Source: Nitrospinota bacterium
GTDB taxonomy: Bacteria > UBA8248
Assembly (NCBI GenBank): GCA_026706735.1
Contig: JAPOYD010000176.1
Coordinates: 1 to 33,220 of the forward strand
Reading direction: 5' to 3'
Length of the DNA: 33,220 bases
Positions 8,818-16,724 of the stretch are shown piece after piece; position 1 is the stretch's first letter, and the number at the start of each line of letters is the position of its first letter. The notes beneath the pieces were generated by a model, which worked only from the letters and a program-made list of their open reading frames with translations, had not been told where the DNA came from and did not search any database. Made by a program: the position numbers and the translations under genes.

Positions 8818-9489
8818 TGAGCAATATACGAAAATAATACGAAAACATGGTGCGCGAACAATATAAAAATCATATTCCACCACAAGGCCAGAAAATACGA
8901 CATGGCCTCACACAAGGCAAAACTGATGAGGATGAGGAAAAAACTCGGCGGAAAACGAATAGCCTGCTGTTTTCAATGGACATCGGAGAAGTTGAAGAAA
9001 CGTGGATTTTCCTTCCATCGCAGAGGGCATTAACGATCTGCCCTGGATGTTGGATGAAAGGGGTAATGACGAAAACGCATGAGCGTCGAACTCTCCAGAA
9101 TGGCGGCGCAAAAAAAGCGAGTCTGAGTCCTCGAGCCTTTGACGGGCTGATTGGCAAACAATCCACCATCCGTGGAAAGTGGGTTCACGCTTATTCCGAC
9201 TATGGGAGAGTCGTCTTTTATTCAGCGAGCAGCCCGTGAATCTACATGCATGAATCGTATGCCAGAGAACATGGTGTTATGAAATATTGGAGTTGTCAAC
9301 CTACATACGAAGCAAAATCATTTTGGAGCATAAACGTTTTCATCATTCTCGAAGGTGTGAGATTTTCGGTCCTTTTCAAGAAAACCTCCACTCAGGCGCA
9401 GCTTCTTTTCATGAAGCCGTCTCATTTCGAGAACGCATGACACGTCATTTCACGCCGCCAGTGGACATCTCGTATTCCCGACCCCACGG

Positions 9490-10962
9490 ATGCTTAGAGG
9501 CCATTTTCCCGTGATGAACCCTTCGTTCCTAGCTTATGGCGCCATAGCTATCGGCGCTGCCGCGGTCTTCTGGACGAGCCTATACAACCTTGGTGCCGCT
9601 GGTGCTCTGTTTTTGTTCCTGAACCCACTTGTAAACATCGAGGTCGCCTTCGGCGATACGAAAAGGAGCATCTCATACGACAAAATAGCGCTCCTAGCCC
9701 TGGCTTCGGGATTCGCGTGGCATGTCATAAGAAACAGAAAACACGTTCGTCTCAAGAGTAAACCGATTTTCTGCTACATCTGGCTCGTCTACATCGTCTG
9801 GAGTCTCATTGCGGCATGGCTGAGCGGCGCTCCTTTGAAACAACAATTCTGGGGCCTCGCCGAAACGATAGCCTATCTCATCACCTTTCTGGTTTTTCTT
9901 GATATATGCGCGGATGAAACCTCACGTAACGGAATACTGAAAGCCGTCTTCTACGGCGGCATCATCATGCTGGCGGCGGTCTTCTTCCAGAATCTGGCCT
10001 ACCAGATCACCTGGAAAATCTGGGGGCCGAACCACAGCTTCGGGGCCGAATTATTGTACTCGCCATTTCCCCGGACGTTCTTTCATTTCCGACCCGGCCC
10101 GATTGGACATCCGAATTTTCTCGCCGCCTGTCTGGTGCTATGGGCGACGCTCTACCCACTAATTTACCGCACGTTACCAAGCCCAGCGGCGTGCACTATC
10201 CTTACCACACACCTCTTGATATTGGTTTCGACGGGCAGCTATGGAGGAGTATTGGGCTTCGCCGTTTGCTGTTCGCTGGTTTTATATTTCACAAAACCAT
10301 GCCCCAAGGACATGATTTTCAGCCGCATCTCCCGCTCCGGGATACGTCTCCTCAAACACGTTCTTCCCGCTTTCTTGATTCTGTCAATAGGCGCTATCGC
10401 CGCCAATGACGAAGACTTCAAAGACCTATCGCTGCTCTCCAGAATCTATATCTATCGCGTCGGCGGAAAAATGCTCGCAGACCGCCCTCTGGCGGGCCAT
10501 GGAAACGGCCTTTTCCCCCAGGCGTTTCAGAAAAGCGAGAGGGAGTACATGGATAACGAGGGACTGAAAGCGCCGCTCTGGAGGATAAAGGATTCCAGTC
10601 TGGGGAAACCCAACAAGTCCGGGGGCCGTGGAAAAGAACATTCTAGCGGGAGAGATGAAAATCTTTCGCCGCTTTCAGCCCATTCCTCCTATCTTAAAGC
10701 CTTCGTTGAAACAGGCATTCCCGGAGGTTTTCTTTTTCTTTGCCTGATTGCGGGAGGTCTCATCGAGGTGTTTCTTCATCTGAGGAAAACTGGGCGGCTC
10801 TCGATACGCTCACCCGAAGCCTGGGGTTGGGCCGCCTGCATCGGCGTATGTTTTCAGGCCGGAGCCGAGAATATTTTTTCATCTCCCAAAATATCTGTTC
10901 TCTATTGGGCCATCATGGCGTATTGTCTGACGGCGAAATCCTCGCGCTCGGGAAATCCATAG
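9490..10962 (+). CDS. O-antigen polymerase/ligase-like membrane protein, copy 1
   Basis: 490 residues, mostly hydrophobic helices. It fits the Wzy_C/O-antigen ligase (WaaL-like) family: many transmembrane segments, a large periplasmic loop containing RPGPIGHPNFLAACLVLWAT, and near the C-terminus a second loop with RPLAGHGNGLFPQAF and SAHSSYLKAFVETGIPGG, which match the family's conserved G-x-G-x-G and H-S/N-x-x-L-x-x-x-x-E-x-G-xx-G patterns. Members polymerise lipid-linked repeat units or ligate glycan to an acceptor. Met9 (9514) is an alternative start; neither start has a good ribosome site. Its last 50 bp overlap the end of the convergent gene at 10913. An insertion of charged residues (about 365-390) in the second loop is unusual. 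Confidence 0.85.
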   Translation: MLRGHFPVMNPSFLAYGAIAIGAAAVFWTSLYNLGAAGALFLFLNPLVNIEVAFGDTKRSISYDKIALLALASGFAWHVIRNRKHVRLKSKPIFCYIWLVYIVWSLIAAWLSGAPLKQQFWGLAETIAYLITFLVFLDICADETSRNGILKAVFYGGIIMLAAVFFQNLAYQITWKIWGPNHSFGAELLYSPFPRTFFHFRPGPIGHPNFLAACLVLWATLYPLIYRTLPSPAACTILTTHLLILVSTGSYGGVLGFAVCCSLVLYFTKPCPKDMIFSRISRSGIRLLKHVLPAFLILSIGAIAANDEDFKDLSLLSRIYIYRVGGKMLADRPLAGHGNGLFPQAFQKSEREYMDNEGLKAPLWRIKDSSLGKPNKSGGRGKEHSSGRDENLSPLSAHSSYLKAFVETGIPGGFLFLCLIAGGLIEVFLHLRKTGRLSIRSPEAWGWAACIGVCFQAGAENIFSSPKISVLYWAIMAYCLTAKSSRSGNP

Positions 10963-12382
10963 TCGGTCCCTCCAGAACTTCACAATAAAGAAAGCGGACG
11001 AAACAGAGCAGGATGGCGAACAGCCAGTAGGGGTAAAAATGGGCCGTAGTGGAAACACCGACGAACAGAGCGACGACGGTTGAGAAAATGACGGCGAAAG
11101 GCATCACGATTCCGAGTGAATCTTCATGCGGCTGCAAGCACATGACTTTGAAAAAATACATCATCCCTCGGGTGAACATAATCATCAGTAACACGAAGCC
11201 CAATAATCCCAAATCCGCGATAAAATTCACCGGCAGGCTGTGCAGGGAAACCGGCGTACCCTTTCTCGGATTTTCCTGAAACAAATCCGAAGTCGACCAT
11301 CCCCGAATACCCGATTCATAGCGGGTGATTTCGCCATAAAAATACGCAGAAAACGTGGCTGGCGTGTTTTTGGAATATCCATACAAAAATCCCTGCCGCG
11401 GCCCGCCTCCCAGGGCAGGCCGCGCACGAAGCCCGGCCGCCGTCCGCGCATACTGAGAGAGCCGCGCTCCCACGCGGACCGAGAGAGTCGCTGCCTCGAC
11501 GAACTCTCCTCGCACCCTCGTACCCACCATCACTGAAACGCCGATGCAAGCGAGGAAAACCGATGCCGTGAGACAACAACTTAAAAAAGCCTTCATCTTC
11601 CCCTTTGCCCCCGGGCGTCTTCTGAACTTCATGAAAAAGAGAATCAAAAGAAACGCGCCCAGGAACAGCGCGAATATCGGAACCCGGCGCCATGTGGAAA
11701 ATACCATGAGAATTCCGGCAAACGACGCGAACAGATAGAACCAGCCGCCTCTTCTCCAGAAGAAATAAAAAGCGACGCCTGCCAGTATCAACCCAAGCCT
11801 GCTGGCTACGATGTGGTGCCGCGCGAACATACCGAGAAAAAACCGCCCTTCATAATTGAGCGAATACGGATTGGGAACCCTTAAGTAATAGAACAGGACG
11901 CTCTCGATTCCCATGACAAGGGCGACCCAGAATACACTCCTGAGCGCGCCTTCGAAATCCTCTCTCCCCCACCGGTTGTTTCGAATCAGATACCAGACAA
12001 GCATGCCATCGGCGTAGGGTACGGCATCGGCCAGAATTTGGTAGATGGGCACGGATGTCTTGATGGGGTCATCCTGAATATAGCCATGGATGACTCCGAC
12101 CCAGAATATCACCCAGAACCAAACGGCGGCGACGGTAAACCCCGGCGACGGTTGTTTAGCCCCGAACCGAATGATCTCTACCGTCCATGCGGCGCACAAC
12201 AAAACGAAAAGGAACACGTAGACCTTAAAGGGTCCCACATCTGGAAAGTATGAAACGTGCTCCCACGGGATGAGAAAATAAACCGCATGCAGAAGAATAG
12301 CCGCGTTGGTGAGTCGATGAGTCGAGGCATTCTTTTCTACTGAAGGAGGAGGGGCATTCGACGCCGCGCGCTCCACGCTCAC
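10913..12382 (-). CDS. O-antigen polymerase/ligase-like membrane protein, copy 2
   Basis: 489 residues with about ten or more membrane helices and a large extracytoplasmic loop (about 310-380) containing RARPALGGGPRQGFLYGYS, then SLHSLPVNFIADLGLLGF, the H-S-x-P-x-x-x-x-x-x-x-G-L-x-G signature seen in Wzy/ligase-type proteins. The sequence differs strongly from copy 1, so the two are not recent duplicates. The start is GTG at 12382. It is the last gene of the minus-strand glycan operon, 7 bp after the GT2 gene, and is a candidate Wzy polymerase, with the other copy as ligase or the reverse. Confidence 0.8.
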   Translation of the reverse strand: MSVERAASNAPPPSVEKNASTHRLTNAAILLHAVYFLIPWEHVSYFPDVGPFKVYVFLFVLLCAAWTVEIIRFGAKQPSPGFTVAAVWFWVIFWVGVIHGYIQDDPIKTSVPIYQILADAVPYADGMLVWYLIRNNRWGREDFEGALRSVFWVALVMGIESVLFYYLRVPNPYSLNYEGRFFLGMFARHHIVASRLGLILAGVAFYFFWRRGGWFYLFASFAGILMVFSTWRRVPIFALFLGAFLLILFFMKFRRRPGAKGKMKAFLSCCLTASVFLACIGVSVMVGTRVRGEFVEAATLSVRVGARLSQYARTAAGLRARPALGGGPRQGFLYGYSKNTPATFSAYFYGEITRYESGIRGWSTSDLFQENPRKGTPVSLHSLPVNFIADLGLLGFVLLMIMFTRGMMYFFKVMCLQPHEDSLGIVMPFAVIFSTVVALFVGVSTTAHFYPYWLFAILLCFVRFLYCEVLEGPTMDFPSARISPSDNTP

Positions 12383-12389
12383 GGAAAAA

Positions 12390-13211
12390 CTACTCCCTTG
12401 TGCCCGTGCGTCTGGAAAAATAGCCTCTCTTCATCCACATGCGCAGCTTGTGCGGCAACATGCGATATGAAAACCAAAGCGGCAACAGAGCTCGATACGC
12501 GATTCCGCCCCCCAGGGTGCGAATCGCCCTGTTTTGCAACACAACCCCATCGAGAACATAGCGAAGCCTGGCGCCCCGCTCGAAGAACTGTCTCGCGTGG
12601 ATTCTTTTTGCCGCCACGGGCACTTGCAAGGCCCCGAGCTTCATCCCGTTTTCATACAATCGAACGTACAGATCCCAATCGAGTTGGCTGGCGCGCCTCT
12701 CGTCGTAGCCTCGGATTAGCTGCATCGCCTCGACTCTCACGAACAAAGAAGTGTGAACGACAGGATTGAACAACATGAGTTTCTTTCTTACGTCGCTTAG
12801 CGGATCCCTTGTTTTTTCCAATCCGAATGCGGGCCAATGCGGAACATCTTCGGCATAAAAGGCGAACAGCGGAGAAACGACAGCGGAATAATCAGGAAAA
12901 CGCTGCATCACCACTTTTTGAATTTCAAATCTTCTGGGGTGAGATAAATCGTCGGCGTCATGGCGGGCGATAAATTCGCCCCTACTCTCGCTCACCCCGA
13001 GGTTGAGTGCTTTCGCGAGTCCGATTCTTCCCGCCTCGATCAGACGAATTCTGGGATCGCGAAACTGCTTGACGATGTGAATCGTATCGTCCGTGGAGCC
13101 ATCGTCGATGATGACGCACTCAAAATCGGATTCCGTTTGTGCGAGTATGCTCTTAACGGCATCGGCGATGTATTCCTCGGCGTTGTAAGACGTCATCAAA
13201 ACGCTTATCAC
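12390..13211 (-). CDS. GT2-family glycosyltransferase
   Basis: 273 residues with GT-A fold signatures: SVLMTSYNAEEYIADAVKSI, VIIDDGSTDDT, then the metal-binding DxD element ARHDADDLSHPRR. Length and motifs match WcaA/Glycos_transf_2 enzymes that use nucleotide sugars. The start is GTG (13211), with AAGGA 7 nt upstream. It sits 38 bp after the second amidotransferase and 7 bp before the polymerase-like gene, inside the glycan operon. Sugar specificity cannot be inferred. Confidence 0.93.
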   Translation of the reverse strand: MISVLMTSYNAEEYIADAVKSILAQTESDFECVIIDDGSTDDTIHIVKQFRDPRIRLIEAGRIGLAKALNLGVSESRGEFIARHDADDLSHPRRFEIQKVVMQRFPDYSAVVSPLFAFYAEDVPHWPAFGLEKTRDPLSDVRKKLMLFNPVVHTSLFVRVEAMQLIRGYDERRASQLDWDLYVRLYENGMKLGALQVPVAAKRIHARQFFERGARLRYVLDGVVLQNRAIRTLGGGIAYRALLPLWFSYRMLPHKLRMWMKRGYFSRRTGTRE

Positions 13212-13249
13212 GTCGCATTCCTTTGCCTGCGGCGAATTCCATCAAAACA

Positions 13250-15175
13250 TCAAAAGCTTACCGAACGATGGGCGTCCAGCATCTCGCGTAACCAAAGCTC
13301 CAAAATCGCCAGATACCAAATAAGGGGGTATGAGGATTTCCCTTTCCTGAAACGGGCGTACAACTTGCGCACCTCTTTGGGTGAGAAAATACCTCTTCTG
13401 CGAAGCGACTCCTCACTCAGCGTGTCCTCTAGAATTTCTCGCAAATCCTCTTTCATCCACTTCGCCATCGGAAGAGCGAAACCCTGTTTTCTCCTGGCTG
13501 AAATCTCAGGTGGGATGACGTCGCGAAGCGACGCCTCAAGTAATCTTTTCGGATATCCCCATCTCTTCTCCCACCCGGGCGGCAGACCACAGACGAACTC
13601 CACGACGCGATGATCGACGTACGGCACCCGCACTTCCAGGGAATGGGCCATGCTCATCACGTCGGTATCTCGCAAACACCTCCATTCCATATACACCTGC
13701 ATTTCGAGTTCGCTCAGAATCCTCCAAGGCCTCTCTGCGAAGCGGACCAACGAAGCGAGCATCTCGAAAATATCCTCATCCGCTTTGCGATCGAGAAAGT
13801 GGGCCTGAAGTGGCGGAGAATACAAGGCTCTCTTCTCCTCGGGCCACAACAAAAGGCGCGCCATGGCATACAATCCAACCGGCGAATCCACCCATTGCAA
13901 CCGATGAAGCTTTTGGATGCGTTCTGAAGACATGCCCGGGTTGAGGCGGAGCAACAACGAGACGAGCGCTACGAGGATTTTTCTTGCCGCCAATGGAAAT
14001 TTTCCCCACATGGCCGACAATCGCCACCAAGGCGGAATCAGACGAAACGAGTCGTAGCCGCCGAAAAGCTCATCCGCCCCAAGACCGGACAGGGCGACGG
14101 CAACGCCATCCTGCTTTACCGCTTGTGATACGAAATAGGTGTTGATTCCATCGAAGCCAGGCTGGTCCAAATGCCGCACGATGCGGGGAAGCTCCTCAGC
14201 CACTTTCGAACCTTTGAGCACGAACTCAAGGTGACGCGTAGAGAAGGACTGCGCCGCCGTTCTCGCATATCGCCTCTCATCGTGTCCTGCAGGAGCGTCA
14301 TCGAAACCGATAGAATAGGTCCTCACGGGTTTGTCAGCCCGCCGCGACATCAGCCCGACAATCGCCGAAGAATCCATACCACCACTCAAAAAAGCACCGA
14401 TGGGAACATCGCTTATCTGGTGGAGTTCTACGCTTTCCTCCAGCAAACATCGCAGTCGGGGGACAATTTCCTCATCGGCGCAGTGCGTCGTTCCGGGCGC
14501 CGGCATCTTCCACCACCGTTCGATGGATGCACCCTTTTCCGTAATTCGCATCCGGTGCCCCGGAGGCAAGGCCTTCACCCCTTTCAGTAGCGTGCGCGAG
14601 CCGGGAACAAAACCCAGGGAAAGGCTGAGATCGAGAGAATTCAGATCGAGTTCGGGGCGAATCACACCGCTTCTCACCAGCGCCCCCAGTTCCGATGCAA
14701 ACGCCCAGCCACCCGCGGTCCGTGCGTAGTACAGGGGTTTGACGCCGAGACGATCACGCGTCAAAAGCAAAACTCGGCGGTTGGCGTCCGCAATCGCAAA
14801 TGCAAACATGCCCCTTAATAAACGGCTGCACTCTTCCCCCTCCTCCTCGTAGAGGCGCAGAAGAACCTCCGTATCGGAGCGCGACCTGAAAATGTAACCG
14901 CGACTCGCCAAATGCTCTCTTAATCGTCTGAAATTGTATATTTCTCCGTTCAATGCAACACTGATTCTTCCATCATCGTTGGTCATCGGTTGTTTTGCCG
15001 CCAAACTCGGATCGATGACGCTCAGACGCCTCACCCCGATACAGGTAGCACCGAAACGCTGAAGCCCCACATCGTCTGGGCCGCGATGCTTCATCGCATC
15101 ACACATGCGAGCAACGCCCTCCTCTACCGAGGACGGCGAGAGTTCAGAAGAGGTGATTCCACAAATTCCACACAT
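13250..15175 (-). CDS. asnB: Asparagine synthase (glutamine-hydrolysing) type amidotransferase, copy 2
   Basis: 641 residues with Cys2 (MCGICGI), KHRGPDD, NGEIYNF, the pyrophosphate loop LSGGMDSSA (263-271) and ALSGLGADELFGGY. It is clearly diverged from copy 1 at 4871. One difference is SGLGADE here against SGDGGDE in copy 1 next to the active site, a split known among AsnB-type enzymes of glycan loci. Glutamine-dependent amidation of a carboxyl group, perhaps of a uronic or nonulosonic acid, is inferred. It sits between the cytidylyltransferase-like fusion and the GT2 gene; the 130-bp gap upstream shows no clear promoter. Confidence 0.93.
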   Translation of the reverse strand: MCGICGITSSELSPSSVEEGVARMCDAMKHRGPDDVGLQRFGATCIGVRRLSVIDPSLAAKQPMTNDDGRISVALNGEIYNFRRLREHLASRGYIFRSRSDTEVLLRLYEEEGEECSRLLRGMFAFAIADANRRVLLLTRDRLGVKPLYYARTAGGWAFASELGALVRSGVIRPELDLNSLDLSLSLGFVPGSRTLLKGVKALPPGHRMRITEKGASIERWWKMPAPGTTHCADEEIVPRLRCLLEESVELHQISDVPIGAFLSGGMDSSAIVGLMSRRADKPVRTYSIGFDDAPAGHDERRYARTAAQSFSTRHLEFVLKGSKVAEELPRIVRHLDQPGFDGINTYFVSQAVKQDGVAVALSGLGADELFGGYDSFRLIPPWWRLSAMWGKFPLAARKILVALVSLLLRLNPGMSSERIQKLHRLQWVDSPVGLYAMARLLLWPEEKRALYSPPLQAHFLDRKADEDIFEMLASLVRFAERPWRILSELEMQVYMEWRCLRDTDVMSMAHSLEVRVPYVDHRVVEFVCGLPPGWEKRWGYPKRLLEASLRDVIPPEISARRKQGFALPMAKWMKEDLREILEDTLSEESLRRRGIFSPKEVRKLYARFRKGKSSYPLIWYLAILELWLREMLDAHRSVSF

Positions 15176-15305
15176 ATGAGCACCGGTTGTCTTTCACCCG
15201 CAAAGAAACCCATATCGCCGTCCAATGGCGACGGACGCCGAACCCGGGTCGATATCTCCGGAACTTTGCCTCGTGGTGGGTCGTTTCTATCTCGTGGAGT
15301 GGCGT

Positions 15306-16712
15306 TTATGGATTTTGAACATCGGCAAGCTTAGCAGACGAAACCGACTGCATCCACTCGGCCGCTATCTTCTCCGCCAGCCAGAACTCATACGTGGAAT
15401 TGATTCTCACGCTTTCCTCCGGAAGCATGGTGATGTGCCCTATTCTTTCTCCCAGGAATTTCCCGGCCAGAACCGTGTCCACCCGATTCAGGAAAATCGC
15501 GCCGTTTTCCTTGAACAACGCCTTTCTCTCCAGACGCAGCGTTCTCTGGAGGGAGCCGTTGGCGGGGGTGAGTCCGTTTTTCCCGTGATGATAGAAAAAC
15601 GAAAGATCCTCGGTGATGGATATCACGGAATCGACGCCGAAAATCGTCATGGTGTCCACGGCCTTGTCGATGTGTCTGCCCCTGCGAAAAGGGGTGTTGA
15701 TGCAGCACACGCAAACAGCGTCGGGAACATATCCCCGCTCCTCCAACGTCCTCAAAACGTGAAGCGCCGTATCCTCCATCCTGGCGGTCGGTTTCGCCAG
15801 CGCTTCGGGTCGGATGAAGCCTTCTACTCCCTCCAAACGCTGCGTGTAAGCCAATACCTCTTCATCGTTCGAGGATACGACTACCCTGTCGACGGAGCGC
15901 GCTTCCTGGATTTGCTCCAGAGTTCGCTCCAGCAGCGGTTTTCCCTTTAACTGCGTAAAAGGATTTCCAAGGTCGGATCCAGCATCCACGACGACGGGAA
16001 CGAGCGCCAGTACCTTCGGTTTGCGGGAGAGGTTCATCTCCTCCACCACCCGTCTTTTGATTTTGCGTCGCGTCTCCATGAGAAGCCCCCGGGATTCCGA
16101 CAAGCTCTCTCCATGGCGGCGATAATAGAACAGGGGCAGATTCACGTTGTATGGATGGTGCCGCTCGATGAATTTCAGCCACATCCCGTAGCCGTCCTGG
16201 CGATCGAACTCCTCGAAATAACCACCTATTTCCAGCAGAACTTCCTTGCGAATCATGGTGCACGCGCCATGCGCCGGAAGATCGAGCAAATCGCCCTCTT
16301 CTCCTATTTTCTGACGACGAACGATTTCGACGATCTCTCCATCCTCGTCCACGTGATAATAATCCGGATACACGAGACCCACGCCGGGTTTCGTGTCCAG
16401 GACATGGGAGAGAACCAACAGGATGTTCTCGTCCAGAAAATCATCCGCATCCAGGCGCATAAGGTACTCACCCCTGGCGATGCGCAAGGCGATGTTGTTC
16501 GTGATATTAAGACCCCTGTTTTCTTGCTCGAAAATGCGAATCTTGGGATGCGTTCCGTAGGGCACGAGTATTTCCGAAGTGTCGTCGGTTGAGCCGTCGT
16601 CGATGACGATCAACTCCCAGTCGTCCATCGTCTGCTTCAGCACGCTCTGTATCGCAACGTCGAGAAAACGGCCGTAGTTATGGGCGGGAATGTATACCGT
16701 GACCTTAGGCAT
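15306..16712 (-). CDS. GT2 glycosyltransferase fused to a degenerate cytidylyltransferase-like domain
   Basis: 468 residues. Residues 1-225 are a GT2 domain: TVYIPAHNYGRFLDVAIQSV, LIVIDDGSTDDT, and DxD in RLDADDF (88-90). Residues 233-455 resemble CMP-sialate/CMP-KDO synthetases: LKGKPLLERTL, VVVSSNDEEV, RPEALAKPTARMEDT, a NTPFRRG loop and ENGAIFL. Key catalytic parts look altered: the nucleotide-binding start is VPVVVDAGSDLGNPF instead of an IPAR-GSK type loop, and the late DIDxxxDF metal site is INSTYEF. The second domain may therefore bind but not catalyse, or use another nucleotide. The gene follows the synthetase/NeuB gene by 12 bp. Confidence 0.88.
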   Translation of the reverse strand: MPKVTVYIPAHNYGRFLDVAIQSVLKQTMDDWELIVIDDGSTDDTSEILVPYGTHPKIRIFEQENRGLNITNNIALRIARGEYLMRLDADDFLDENILLVLSHVLDTKPGVGLVYPDYYHVDEDGEIVEIVRRQKIGEEGDLLDLPAHGACTMIRKEVLLEIGGYFEEFDRQDGYGMWLKFIERHHPYNVNLPLFYYRRHGESLSESRGLLMETRRKIKRRVVEEMNLSRKPKVLALVPVVVDAGSDLGNPFTQLKGKPLLERTLEQIQEARSVDRVVVSSNDEEVLAYTQRLEGVEGFIRPEALAKPTARMEDTALHVLRTLEERGYVPDAVCVCCINTPFRRGRHIDKAVDTMTIFGVDSVISITEDLSFFYHHGKNGLTPANGSLQRTLRLERKALFKENGAIFLNRVDTVLAGKFLGERIGHITMLPEESVRINSTYEFWLAEKIAAEWMQSVSSAKLADVQNP

Positions 16713-16724
16713 GACAAATCAACC

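Larger units (their letters stand above)
8717..9489. other. Gene-poor stretch with promoter and long leader
   Basis: No gene can be supported in these ~770 bases. An open frame of 130 codons at 8847-9239 lacks a ribosome site and any recognisable motif. The left part holds a cluster of TGCGC repeats and a good plus-strand promoter (both listed). The rest would be a leader of nearly 670 nt for the polymerase-like gene at 9490. Confidence 0.5.

Noticed and set aside
8847-9239. Open frame of 130 codons on the plus strand upstream of the polymerase-like gene
   Set aside because: No ribosome site, mixed low-complexity composition and no motif; an opposite-strand frame covers most of the same bases.
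13250-15175. Long plus-strand frames opposite the second amidotransferase, for example 12960-13613 and 14171-14590
   Set aside because: They are shadows of well-supported minus-strand genes and encode no recognisable family.
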